A DNA stretch of 64,000 bases from Mycobacterium sp. GA-0227b. GTDB taxonomy: Bacteria > Actinomycetota > Actinomycetes > Mycobacteriales > Mycobacteriaceae. Each line of letters begins with the position of its first letter. The stretch's first letter is position 1. This document shows positions 52,707-61,590 of this stretch, piece by piece. The notes under the pieces are model-generated. The model was not told the origin of the DNA and did no database searches. It saw only the letters and a program-made list of their open reading frames with translations. The position numbers were made by a program, and so were the translations under genes. The stretch is taken from NCBI RefSeq assembly GCF_001499855.1, contig NZ_LQIK01000004.1, positions 1-64,000 of the forward strand, in the 5' to 3' direction.

Positions 52707-54122
52707 GTGGCAACCCGCATCGTGATCATCGGCGGCGGGCCCGCCGGTTATGAGGCGGCATTGGTCGCCGCGGCACGAGGACCCGAAGTTGCCGAGGTCA
52801 CCGTCGTCGACTCCGACGGCATCGGCGGGGCGTGCGTGCTGTGGGACTGCGTCCCGTCCAAGACGTTCATCGCGTCGACGGGCGTGCGCACCGAGCTGCG
52901 TCGTGCGCCGGACCTGGGCTATGCGCTCGAGTTCGAGGACGCCAAGATCTCGCTGCGGAAGATCAACGAGCGGGTCAAGCGGCTGGCTGCCGCCCAGTCC
53001 GCCGACATCGCCGAGCGGTTGCGCAACGACGGCGTGACGCTGATCGCCGGCCGGGGTGAGCTGGTCGACGACATGCCGGGCATGGCCAGGCACACCGTCA
53101 AGATCACCGCGCACGACGGCACCGTCAGCACGATCGACGCCGACGTCGTGCTGATCGCCACCGGAGCCAGCCCCCGGGTGCTGCCCGGCGCCGAACCCGA
53201 CGGCGAACGCGTTCTGAACTGGCGCCAGCTCTACGACCTCGAGGAACTGCCCGAGCATCTGGTGGTCGTCGGCTCCGGGGTGACCGGCGCGGAGTTCGTC
53301 AACGCCTACACCGAACTCGGCGTCAAGGTGACGGTGGTGGCCAGCCGCGACCAGATCCTTCCCCACGAGGACTCCGACGCCGCCGCGGTGCTCGAGGACG
53401 CGCTGGGTTCGCGCGGGGTGACGCTGGTCAAGAACGCCCGCGCCGACCAGGTGAGCCGTACCGACGACGGTGTCGTGGTCAAGATGACCGACGGTAGATG
53501 CGTCGAGGGCAGCCATGCGTTGATGACGGTCGGCTCGGTGCCCAACACGGCGGGCCTGGGCCTCGAGCGGGTCGGCATCGACCTCGGGCCGGGGGACTAT
53601 CTGAAGGTCGACCGGGTCTCACGCACCACCGTGCCGGGCATCTACGCCGCGGGGGACTGCACCGGGCTGATGTTGCTGGCCTCGGTGGCCGCCATGCAGG
53701 GCCGCATCGCGATGTACCACGTGCTCGGCGAAGGACTCGAGCCGATCCGGCTGCGCACCGTGGCCGCCGCGGTGTTCACCCGGCCCGAGATCGCGGCGGT
53801 CGGGGTGCCCCAATCCAAGATCGACGACGGGTCGGTGGCTGCGCGCACGATCATGTTGCCGCTGAACACCAACGCCAGGGCCAAGATGTCGAGTTTGCGG
53901 CGCGGCTTCGTGAAGATCTTCTGCCGTCCCGCGACCGGGGTGGTGATCGGCGGGGTCGTGGTGGCACCGATCGCCTCGGAGCTGATCATGCCGATCGCCT
54001 TGGCGGTGCAGAACGGCAACGACGTCGAGGATCTGGCGCAGACGTTCTCGGTGTACCCGTCGCTGTCGGGGTCGATCACCGAGGCGGGCCGGCGGTTGAT
54101 GGCGCACGACGATCTGGACTGA
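52707..54122 (+). CDS. lpdA: Flavoprotein disulfide reductase-like quinone reductase LpdA
   Basis: A 471-residue FAD/NAD(P)H protein, orthologous in context to Rv3303c, which is an NAD(P)H-quinone reductase. FAD motif VIIGGGPAGYEAA, NAD motif LVVVGSGVTGAEFVNAY and the second FAD motif GIYAAGDCTGLMLLASVAAMQGR are intact. Unlike the M. tuberculosis protein as I recall it, both cysteines of a C-x4-C redox motif are present (Cys43 and Cys48, ACVLWDCVPSK). The usual C-terminal His-Glu dyad (HAHPTxxE) is absent: the region reads VYPSLSGSITEAG. GTG start. It is followed 57 bp later by glpD2. Confidence 0.92.
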   Translation: MATRIVIIGGGPAGYEAALVAAARGPEVAEVTVVDSDGIGGACVLWDCVPSKTFIASTGVRTELRRAPDLGYALEFEDAKISLRKINERVKRLAAAQSADIAERLRNDGVTLIAGRGELVDDMPGMARHTVKITAHDGTVSTIDADVVLIATGASPRVLPGAEPDGERVLNWRQLYDLEELPEHLVVVGSGVTGAEFVNAYTELGVKVTVVASRDQILPHEDSDAAAVLEDALGSRGVTLVKNARADQVSRTDDGVVVKMTDGRCVEGSHALMTVGSVPNTAGLGLERVGIDLGPGDYLKVDRVSRTTVPGIYAAGDCTGLMLLASVAAMQGRIAMYHVLGEGLEPIRLRTVAAAVFTRPEIAAVGVPQSKIDDGSVAARTIMLPLNTNARAKMSSLRRGFVKIFCRPATGVVIGGVVVAPIASELIMPIALAVQNGNDVEDLAQTFSVYPSLSGSITEAGRRLMAHDDLD

Positions 54123-54179
54123 ACCCACGTAGCCTTGGGACGGACGAACGTACCCACCAGTAACTAGGAGTCCATTCCG

Positions 54180-55931
54180 GTGAGCGATCCGATCCCGGCC
54201 AACGGGCAGACGCTTCTGGGCCCCGAGCAGCGGGCCGAGGCCTGGGAGCGGCTCGGCAGCGAGCAGTTCGACGTCGTGGTGATCGGCGGGGGCGTCGTCG
54301 GGGCGGGCGCCGCGCTGGATGCAGCGACGCGCGGGCTCAAGGTCGCCCTCGTCGAGGCCCGTGACTTCGCATCGGGGACGTCGAGCCGGTCGTCGAAGAT
54401 GTTTCACGGCGGCCTGCGTTACCTGGAGCAGCTGGAGTTCGGGCTGGTGCGCGAGGCGCTGCACGAGCGGGAACTGTCGCTGACGACGTTGGCGCCGCAC
54501 CTGGTCAAACCGCTGCCTTTCCTGTTCCCACTGACCAACAGGTGGTGGGAGCGCTCGTACGTGGCCGCGGGCATCTTCCTCTACGACCAGCTCGGTGGCG
54601 CGAAATCCGTTCCGGCGCAGAAGCATCTGACGAAGTCCGGAGCCCTTCGGCTGGCGCCGGGCCTCAAGCGGTCGTCGCTGATCGGCGGGATCCGCTACTA
54701 CGACACCGTGGTCGACGACGCGCGCCACACCATGACCGTGGCCCGCACGGCCGCGCACTACGGGGCGGTGGTGCGGACCTCGACGCAGGTGGTGGCGTTG
54801 CTTCGCGAAGGCGACCGGGTCACGGGCGTGGAGGTCCGCGATTCCGAGACCGGTGCGGTGACCGAGGTGCTCGGACACGTCGTGGTCAACGCCACCGGTG
54901 TCTGGACCGATGAGATCCAGGCATTGTCGAAGCAGCGCGGACGATTTCGCGTGCGGGCCTCCAAAGGCGTACACATCGTGGTGCCCCGCGACCGGATCGT
55001 CAGCGAGGTCGCGATCATCCTGCGCACCGAGAAGTCGGTGCTGTTCGTGATCCCGTGGGGCACGCATTGGATCATCGGCACCACCGACACGGACTGGAAC
55101 CTGGACCTGGCGCACCCCGCGGCGACGAAGGTCGACATCGACTACATCCTCGAGAACGTCAACAAGGTGCTCGCGACGCCGCTGACCCACGACGACATCG
55201 ACGGTGTGTACGCCGGGTTGCGCCCCCTGCTGGCAGGGGAGAGCGAGGAGACGTCGAAGCTTTCGCGCGAGCATGCGGTGGCGGTGCCGGCGCCGGGCCT
55301 GGTGGCGATCGCCGGAGGAAAGTACACGACGTACCGGGTGATGGGGGAGGACGCCATCGACGCTGCCGCGGAGTACATTCCGGCGCGGGTGGCGCGGTCG
55401 ATCACCGAAAAGGTGCCGCTGATGGGCGCCGACGGATACTTCGCGCTGATCAACCAGACCGAAAGCGTCGGCGCGCATTACGACCTGCACCCGTACCGGG
55501 TGCGCCACCTGCTGGACCGGTACGGCTCGCTGATCGGCGAGGTACTGCAGATGGCCAGAGAACAGGCCGGGGTGCGACCCGACCTACTGGATCCGATCAC
55601 CGAAGCGCCGGTGTACCTCAAGGTCGAGGCGTGGTACGCCGCGGCTGCCGAGGGCGCGTTGCATCTGGAGGACATCCTGGCGCGGCGGATGAGGATCTCG
55701 ATCGAGTATCCGCACCGCGGAGTGGACTGCGCGCGTGAGGTCGCCGAAGTTGTTGCGCCGGTGCTGGGTTGGAGCGCCGAGGACGTCGACCGTGAAGTGG
55801 CGACGTACCTGGCGCGGGTCGAGGCGGAGGTGCGCTCGCAGCAGGAACCCGACGACGAGTCGGCCGACGCGTTACGGGCGGCAGCGCCGGAGGCGCGCGC
55901 CGAGATCCTCGAACCGGTGCCGCTCACTTGA
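54180..55931 (+). CDS. glpD2: Glycerol-3-phosphate dehydrogenase GlpD2
   Basis: A 583-residue FAD-dependent, membrane-associated enzyme oxidising glycerol-3-phosphate to DHAP and feeding electrons to quinone. Marks are VVVIGGGVVGAGAALDAATRG, the family signature ARDFASGTSSRSSKMFHGGL, NATGVWTDEI, IIGTTDTDWN and AIAGGKYTTYRVMGEDAIDA. The C-terminal DAO_C domain is complete. The lpdA-glpD2 pairing (as Rv3303c-Rv3302c) suggests linked quinone-dependent metabolism. Confidence 0.95.
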   Translation: MSDPIPANGQTLLGPEQRAEAWERLGSEQFDVVVIGGGVVGAGAALDAATRGLKVALVEARDFASGTSSRSSKMFHGGLRYLEQLEFGLVREALHERELSLTTLAPHLVKPLPFLFPLTNRWWERSYVAAGIFLYDQLGGAKSVPAQKHLTKSGALRLAPGLKRSSLIGGIRYYDTVVDDARHTMTVARTAAHYGAVVRTSTQVVALLREGDRVTGVEVRDSETGAVTEVLGHVVVNATGVWTDEIQALSKQRGRFRVRASKGVHIVVPRDRIVSEVAIILRTEKSVLFVIPWGTHWIIGTTDTDWNLDLAHPAATKVDIDYILENVNKVLATPLTHDDIDGVYAGLRPLLAGESEETSKLSREHAVAVPAPGLVAIAGGKYTTYRVMGEDAIDAAAEYIPARVARSITEKVPLMGADGYFALINQTESVGAHYDLHPYRVRHLLDRYGSLIGEVLQMAREQAGVRPDLLDPITEAPVYLKVEAWYAAAAEGALHLEDILARRMRISIEYPHRGVDCAREVAEVVAPVLGWSAEDVDREVATYLARVEAEVRSQQEPDDESADALRAAAPEARAEILEPVPLT

Positions 55932-55936
55932 GACGT

Positions 55937-56785
55937 ATGCCGCCGTTGCCGGTGCGTGACGGGCTGGGTCCGGCGCGGGTGCGGCTGCGTGGCGGGGCGG
56001 TGCTGGTCGAGTTGGCCTCTCGGTTCGGCGAGGCAGCCGCCACCAAAGTGTTTGCGGGCGAGGTGGTTACGGCTGGCGGTGACGTCGTGACGGCGGGTAC
56101 GGTGCTGCCGCCGGGTGCGTTCGTGTACCTGTACCGGGATCTGCGCGACGAGGTGCCGGTGCCGTTCGACATTCCCGTGATGTATCGCGACGACGACATC
56201 GTGGTGGTCGACAAGCCGCACTTCCTGGCGACGATGCCGCGGGGCCGCCACGTGGCGCAGACGGCGACGGTGCGGTTACGGCGAGAACTCGACCTGCCGG
56301 AGTTGTCGCCGGCGCATCGGTTGGACCGGTTGACCGCGGGCGTGCTGTTGTTCACGACGCGGCGCGAGGCGCGGGGCACCTATCAGACGATGTTCGCCCG
56401 CGGTGAGGTGCGAAAGACGTACCTGGCGCGGGCCGGTGTCGACCCGTCACTCGAGTTCCCGATGGTGGTGCGCAGTCGCATCGTCAAGCGGCGCGGGCAG
56501 TTACAGGCGATAGAAGAGCCCGGTGACCCGAATGCGGAAACTTGCGTGGAGCACGTTGGCAATGGGCTTTATCGACTGACCCCGCGGACCGGGCGGACGC
56601 ATCAGCTGCGGGTCCATATGGCGTCGCTGGGGCTGCCGATCGTCAACGACCCGTTGTACCCGGACGTGCTCGACGTTGCGCCAGACGACTTCTCACGGCC
56701 ACTGCAACTGCTGGCGCACAGCATCGAGTTCGTGCACCCGGAGACCGGGCGGTCACACGAGTTCACGAGCCGTCGCGCGCTGTGA
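55937..56785 (+). CDS. RluA-family RNA pseudouridine synthase (Rv3300c-like)
   Basis: A 282-residue pseudouridine synthase. It has VMYRDDDIVVVDKPHFLATMP, the catalytic aspartate in SPAHRLDRLTAGVLLFTT (HRLD), and RLTPRTGRTHQLRVHMASLGLPIVNDPLYP, all diagnostic of RluA/RluD. The N-terminal ~70 residues could be a degenerate S4-like region. The ATG at 55937 or a TTG at 55928 overlapping the glpD2 stop (TTGA) are both possible. The target uridine is not known. Confidence 0.88.
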   Translation: MPPLPVRDGLGPARVRLRGGAVLVELASRFGEAAATKVFAGEVVTAGGDVVTAGTVLPPGAFVYLYRDLRDEVPVPFDIPVMYRDDDIVVVDKPHFLATMPRGRHVAQTATVRLRRELDLPELSPAHRLDRLTAGVLLFTTRREARGTYQTMFARGEVRKTYLARAGVDPSLEFPMVVRSRIVKRRGQLQAIEEPGDPNAETCVEHVGNGLYRLTPRTGRTHQLRVHMASLGLPIVNDPLYPDVLDVAPDDFSRPLQLLAHSIEFVHPETGRSHEFTSRRAL

Positions 56786-56786
56786 C

Positions 56787-58763
56787 TCAGCGCCGCGGGT
56801 CCGGAGGGGCCACCTGTGCGCCCGCCGCGATCACTGCGCGGTTGCGTTCGGCGACCGTTCGCAGCGTCATCTTGACCAACCACCGGTCGTAGGTCATGAA
56901 GCCGTTGACCTCGTTCTCGACGTCGGTGGTCTGGGTGTAGATCGCGCCGGACAGACCGCCCCTGCGGACCGCTTCTTCCAGGTCGCGGCTCACCTCGACG
57001 TAGCGCTGCGTCAAACGCGCTCGGTTGTCGGCCATTTCGTAGGCCTGCGGTTTGCCCGGCCAGCGGTTCCCGTCGGGCACCAACCCGAGGCCGCCGTACT
57101 CACCGTCGACCACCACCCGGTGTTCGAGCGGCACCGGACGATCGCCGAGCATCGTCCTCTCGTCGCGTGGGGTCGCCGGATTGTCGTGCAGCACCGGACG
57201 GCCCGGGCCGACATAGGTGTGGTCGTCGTAGACGTCGCCGGCCCTGCTGTCGGGCCGCGACTTGCAACAGTTCACCCCACTGCTGGCGTTGACCATCCGC
57301 GTCGGGTCCGCGGTCTTGGCCACGTGCGCGATTCTGGCGGTGTCGTACTCACCCCAGCCCTCGTTGAACGTGACCCAGCCGACGATCGAAGTGACGCTGC
57401 GCAACTGATCGATCATCTCGACGAGTTCACGTTCGAAGTTCGCTTTCGCCTCCGGCGGCGGATCCGGCGCCGGACCGACCGGGACGTCGAGGGACACGTT
57501 CAGCGACGGCATGTCCTGCCACACCAGCAGGCCGAGCTTGTCCGCCCAGTAGTACCAGCGCGCCGGTTCCACCTTCGCGTGCTTACGGACGAAGTTCATG
57601 CCGAGCGCCTTGGTGCGCTCGAGGTCGAACCTCAGCGCGTCGTCGGTGGGCGCGGTGTAGATGCCGTCGGGCCAATAGCCTTGGTCCAGCGGCCCGTGCA
57701 GGAAAGTGATCTTGTTGTTCAACGCGATTCGCGGCCGGCCCTGCGGATCCCGCACCGTGCTGATCGTGCGCAGGCCGCCGTAGCTGCTGACCTCGTCGAC
57801 GACCTTTCCCGACGGGCTGACGAGCCGGACCTCGAGGTCGTACAGGTAGGGGTCGTCGGGCGTCCACAAGCGCGGCTTCGGCACCTGCACACGCACCGGC
57901 TTGCCGGGTTCGGCCGACGAACGGGCCAGCGTCGCACCGTCCGGGACGGAGACGATCACCTCGGCCCGTTCATCGGTGGTTCCGGATACCCGCGGTGTGA
58001 CGGTGAAGCCGGTCAAATCCGGTGTGATGTCGAGCTTTTCGATGTGTGCGGCGCGGACCGGTTCCATCCACACGGTCTGCCAGATGCCCGACGCGCCGGT
58101 GTAGAACAGACCTTCGGGATCGTTGCGCTGCTTGCCGACGGCGAACGGGCCGTCTTCGTTGCGGTCCTCGGCGCGCACGACGATCTCCTGCGTCCCCGTC
58201 CACTTCAGCGCATCGGTGATGTCCGCGCTGAACGCGGTGAAACCACCCTCGTGGTGGGCCACGCGCCGGTTGTTCACCCAGACGGTGGCGGTCTGATCGA
58301 CCGCGCCGAAGTGCAGCAGCACCCGCTGCCCCCGCCAGGTGCCCGGCAGCTCGAAGACCTTGCGGTACCACATCTGGTCGTCGTGCCGCTTGATCCCCGA
58401 CAGCGCCGACTCCGTCGGGTAGGGCACCAGGATCTTCTCGTCGTAGTCGTCGGCCGACGGTGGTGTCGTCATCGCGGCGTCGCCGGAGCGCCCGGTGTAG
58501 GCCCACACGCCGTTGAGGTTCAGCCAGCGTGCCCGCGCCATCTGCGGCCGGGGGTACTCGGGCAGCGCGTTGTTCGGGCCGACCAGATGCGACCAGGGAG
58601 TCGACAGGGCCGGGCTCTGCCGCTGCCATGCCTCTGCCGCGTTGGCCGGCGGCGCACCCAGGATCGCGATGCCCGCCACCAGGGCGATGGGTACCGCGGC
58701 CATTCGGCGCAGTGCCTCGTGCACGCGGTGCCGCTTGTTGGACGGCTCGGTGTTCGCGGCCAC
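56787..58763 (-). CDS. Exported glycoside hydrolase family 2 protein
   Basis: A 658-residue secreted enzyme. The signal sequence (AAVPIALVAGIAILGAPPANA) follows a basic N-region. The jelly-roll sugar-binding domain (ARWLNLNGVWAYTG, WYRKVFELPGTWRGQRVLLH, ATVWVNNRRVAHHEGGFTAF) is followed by an Ig-like domain (RLWTPDDPYLYDLEVRL). The TIM barrel has the acid/base Glu in IVGWVTFNEGWGEYD and the nucleophile Glu in VVVDGEYGGLGLVP. The substrate could be a beta-galactoside, glucuronide or mannoside. The GTG at 58763 gives the signal peptide; upstream codons to 58856 are doubtful. It ends 2 bp from the convergent rluA-like gene. Confidence 0.87.
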   Translation of the reverse strand: MAANTEPSNKRHRVHEALRRMAAVPIALVAGIAILGAPPANAAEAWQRQSPALSTPWSHLVGPNNALPEYPRPQMARARWLNLNGVWAYTGRSGDAAMTTPPSADDYDEKILVPYPTESALSGIKRHDDQMWYRKVFELPGTWRGQRVLLHFGAVDQTATVWVNNRRVAHHEGGFTAFSADITDALKWTGTQEIVVRAEDRNEDGPFAVGKQRNDPEGLFYTGASGIWQTVWMEPVRAAHIEKLDITPDLTGFTVTPRVSGTTDERAEVIVSVPDGATLARSSAEPGKPVRVQVPKPRLWTPDDPYLYDLEVRLVSPSGKVVDEVSSYGGLRTISTVRDPQGRPRIALNNKITFLHGPLDQGYWPDGIYTAPTDDALRFDLERTKALGMNFVRKHAKVEPARWYYWADKLGLLVWQDMPSLNVSLDVPVGPAPDPPPEAKANFERELVEMIDQLRSVTSIVGWVTFNEGWGEYDTARIAHVAKTADPTRMVNASSGVNCCKSRPDSRAGDVYDDHTYVGPGRPVLHDNPATPRDERTMLGDRPVPLEHRVVVDGEYGGLGLVPDGNRWPGKPQAYEMADNRARLTQRYVEVSRDLEEAVRRGGLSGAIYTQTTDVENEVNGFMTYDRWLVKMTLRTVAERNRAVIAAGAQVAPPDPRR

Positions 58764-58856
58764 GACTAGTCCCCCCTGCTGGAAACCCGTTGACGAAATG
58801 CGGTTGTGGTGCAGTACACCGTCACCGCCTGGCAAACCTAGTCGGCGGTGAGCCAT

Positions 58857-59315
58857 GGAAGAATCCGGTGTTTCCCTATACTTCGCATCAGCGCGCTGGA
58901 CGAACGTCTGTGTTCAGGCGCCGGCGAGCTGACAGAGACATGGATCGAGATCGCAAGGATGCACGATTGCTGTTGCGACACAGTGGAGCTGCGAAGTCGG
59001 GATGCGCGCCGAGCCTAGCATCTTGCTATGTCGGACGCCACTCGCGAAGAGGGCCGGCTCACCGATGCGCCGCCTCGCCGAGAACCGAGAATGCGGCCCA
59101 GTGCCGGATCGGTATATCGGTTGAGAGCAAACGTCGAGTAGACGAGCTCAGCAGTTTGTCGGAGCACCCGTTCGGCAGCGGATGCGGCCACCGTACAGGG
59201 CGGGATGTTCACCGGCGCCCAACGTCAACGTGTGCGCGAACGTGGGGCGACGGGTCAGCATCAGCGGTTGCATCTGACAGCGGGTTCGCATCGACGCTCT
59301 GATTGACTGACGGCC
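58857..59315. other. 459-bp region without a confident gene
   Basis: Between the GH2 and SDR genes I find only weak candidates. A 37-codon frame at 59028-59141 on the plus strand begins SDATREEGRL, and a 65-codon frame at 59015-59212 on the minus strand contains RVLRQTAELVYSTFALNRY. Neither has a good ribosome-binding site or a recognisable family. The region may hold promoters for the two flanking genes or gene decay. Confidence 0.5.
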
Positions 59316-60086
59316 GTGGACCGCACTTCATTCGACCGTCTCTTCGACATGACCGACCGCGCCGTGATCGTCACGGGCGGCACTAGGGGAATCGGCCTCG
59401 CACTCGCCGAGGGTTTCGCGCTTGCCGGCGCCCGCGTCGTGGTCGCCAGCCGTAAGCCCGACGCCTGCGAGCAGGCCGCGCAGCATCTACGCGGTCTCGG
59501 CGGCCAGGCCATCGGTGTGCCGACCCACCTCGGCGACGTCGACGCGCTGGAGTCGCTCGTGGCGCGGACCGTCGACGAGTTCGGCGTCGTCGACGTCGTG
59601 GTCAACAACGCCGCCAATGCGCTGGCGCAACCACTCGGCGAGATGACCGCCGAGGCGTTGGCGAAGTCTTATGAGGTCAACCTGCGCGGTCCGGTGTTCC
59701 TCGTGCAGGCGGCGTTGCCCTATCTCAAGGCCAGCACCAAAGCCTCTGTGATCAACATGGTTTCGGTCGGGGCGTTCAACTTCTCGGCAATGACCTCGAT
59801 CTACTCCTCCAACAAGGCAGCGCTGATGTCGTTCACCCGGTCGATGGCCGCGGAGTACGCGTCCTCGGGTATCCGGGTGAACGCGATCGCGCCCGGCCCC
59901 GTCGACACCGACATGATGCGCAACAACCCGCAAGAGGTGATCGACGGGATGGCCCGCAGCACCCTGCTGAAGCGGCTGGCCTCGCCGGACGAGATGGTCG
60001 GCACCGCACTGCTGCTGGCCTCCGACGCGGGCAGCTACATCACCGGCACGGTCGTCATCGTGGACGGCGGCGGAACGCCTCGCTAG
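59316..60086 (+). CDS. Short-chain dehydrogenase/reductase
   Basis: A 256-residue classical SDR. The cofactor motif is VIVTGGTRGIGLALAEGFAL. NNAAN follows, then the catalytic residues in INMVSVGAFNF (Ser) and SIYSSNKAALMSFTRSM (Tyr-x3-Lys). The C-terminal IRVNAIAPGPVDTDMM and SYITGTVVIVDGGGTPR are typical of the FabG-like subfamily. The basic residue after the glycine motif (ASRKPDA) suggests NADP(H). GTG start. Its 3' end overlaps the convergent enoyl-CoA hydratase gene by 32 bp. Confidence 0.9.
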   Translation: MDRTSFDRLFDMTDRAVIVTGGTRGIGLALAEGFALAGARVVVASRKPDACEQAAQHLRGLGGQAIGVPTHLGDVDALESLVARTVDEFGVVDVVVNNAANALAQPLGEMTAEALAKSYEVNLRGPVFLVQAALPYLKASTKASVINMVSVGAFNFSAMTSIYSSNKAALMSFTRSMAAEYASSGIRVNAIAPGPVDTDMMRNNPQEVIDGMARSTLLKRLASPDEMVGTALLLASDAGSYITGTVVIVDGGGTPR

Positions 60087-60840
60087 CTTCGCGCATCTCG
60101 CCGCTGGTCGAGGACAGGATCTGGCTGCGGTTCTCCAGGTGCAGTGCCGCTTCCAGGCTCGACGCCTCGAGGTTCGCCCACAGCACCTGCTTGGTCGACT
60201 CCACTCCGAACTTGCCGTACCCGCACAGTGTTTCGGCGATGGCGAGGGCGTCGTCGACGACCGATCCCTCGGAAGACACCCGCGACACCAGGCCGAGCCG
60301 CAACGCTTCGGGCGTGTCGACCGCACGCGCGGTGAGGATGAGGTCGAACGCGGGGCCGGCGCCGATGATCCGTGGAAGCGTGTAGCTGACCCCGATGTCG
60401 CAGCCACCCAGGCCGAGCTTGATGAACTGCGTGCAGAACCGGGCGGATTCGGCGGCGATGCGGATGTCGCAGGCGAGCGCGATCCCCATTCCGCCCCCGT
60501 ACGCCACGCCGTTGACCGCGGCGATCACGGGTTGGCGCAGCCGGTGGATCCGCGCGGTCAGGTCGGCGATGCGCTCCTGCCACCGCATACCCGAGCGGGG
60601 AAACTCCGTTCCGTCGCCGGCCTTGTCGGGGTTCGGGTCGGTCAGGTCCAGGCCGGAGCAGAAACCGCGCCCGGCCCCGGTGAGGACGACGACCCGGCAG
60701 TCGTTGTCCGCGCCGATCCGCTCGAGGGTGGCGTGCAGATCCTCGACGAGGTCGTAGGACAGCGCGTTGAGCTTCTCGGGCCGGTTCAGCGTCAGCACGG
60801 CGATGTCGGGCCGGGGGTAGGTCAGTTCCAGATTCGGCAT
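60055..60840 (-). CDS. Enoyl-CoA hydratase/isomerase family protein
   Basis: A 261-residue crotonase-fold protein. CoA-binding and oxyanion motifs are VLTLNRPEKLNALSYDLVEDL, VLTGAGRGFCSGLDLTDP and AVNGVAYGGGMGIALACDIRIA. The FIKLGLGGCDIGVSYTLPRII segment occupies the place of the usual catalytic glutamate pair, but no glutamate is obvious there, so the reaction may be isomerase- or lyase-like. The ATG at 60840 or a GTG at 60846 may be used. It is followed upstream by the divergently controlled TetR gene on the same strand. Confidence 0.88.
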   Translation of the reverse strand: MPNLELTYPRPDIAVLTLNRPEKLNALSYDLVEDLHATLERIGADNDCRVVVLTGAGRGFCSGLDLTDPNPDKAGDGTEFPRSGMRWQERIADLTARIHRLRQPVIAAVNGVAYGGGMGIALACDIRIAAESARFCTQFIKLGLGGCDIGVSYTLPRIIGAGPAFDLILTARAVDTPEALRLGLVSRVSSEGSVVDDALAIAETLCGYGKFGVESTKQVLWANLEASSLEAALHLENRSQILSSTSGEMREASEAFRRRPR

Positions 60841-60866
60841 GCACACACGCTAAAGCGTGGCCGGTA

Positions 60867-61556
60867 TCAGACGCTGCTGCGCCAGCCGGCGACGCCGACC
60901 GCGATCATTCGCAGTTGTTTGACGGCCACCCGTTTGATCTCGTCGAGCGCGGCCGGGTCGTGGGCGTCCTCGATGGCCTCGGCGATCACGATCATCGCGT
61001 TGACGAACAAGCTGGCCAGGATGTTGAGGTCCTCACTGCTCCAAGTGTTCAGGCCGGGAAAGCGCGCCAGGTCGATCGCCAACTCCGAGGTGATCAGGCG
61101 GATCTCGGTGCGGATCGCGTACCGCAGGACGGTGACTCCGCTGTTGCGTTCCCGGCCGATGAACCGCCAGTGCTCGCGCCGCTGGTTCACGCCGTCGATG
61201 AGGATGTCCACGCTGGACTCGATGACGCGCTTGGGGTCGAGTTTCCCTGCGCGTGCCCCGCGCAGCATCTCTCTGAGGCTGCGGAACGACTCGTCGATGA
61301 GGACGAGCCCGAGGGCTTCCATCGACTCGAAGTGCCGGTAGAACGCCGCGGGCACGATGCCCGCCTCACGGGTTACTTCGCGCAGGCTCAGCGCGGAGAA
61401 GCTTCGGTCCTCGAGCAACTTGAGCGCCGCAGCGACGATTGCGCGGCGGGTGGCTTCCTTGCGCTCCTCCCGCGTCAACGTCGCGGAATCCCGCGGGCGG
61501 GGCTTGCCCGATCGACCCGACCGGCTCGTTCGTGAGCTAGGCGTACGGCCGTTCAC
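60867..61556 (-). CDS. TetR family regulator divergent from the desaturase operon
   Basis: A 229-residue repressor. After a basic N-terminal tail comes TREERKEATRRAIVAAALKL, the helix-turn-helix LREVTREAGIVPAAFYRHFES, and a long C-terminal domain typical of FabR/DesT-type regulators of unsaturated fatty-acid genes. It is 34 bp from, and divergent to, the ferredoxin reductase-desaturase operon. The GTG at 61556 was chosen. An inverted repeat, TTCAC-TAT-GTGAA (61552-61564), overlaps this start and could be an operator. Confidence 0.88.
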   Translation of the reverse strand: MNGRTPSSRTSRSGRSGKPRPRDSATLTREERKEATRRAIVAAALKLLEDRSFSALSLREVTREAGIVPAAFYRHFESMEALGLVLIDESFRSLREMLRGARAGKLDPKRVIESSVDILIDGVNQRREHWRFIGRERNSGVTVLRYAIRTEIRLITSELAIDLARFPGLNTWSSEDLNILASLFVNAMIVIAEAIEDAHDPAALDEIKRVAVKQLRMIAVGVAGWRSSV

Positions 61557-61590
61557 TATGTGAAAGGTACCACAACCAGCGGAGAAACCC

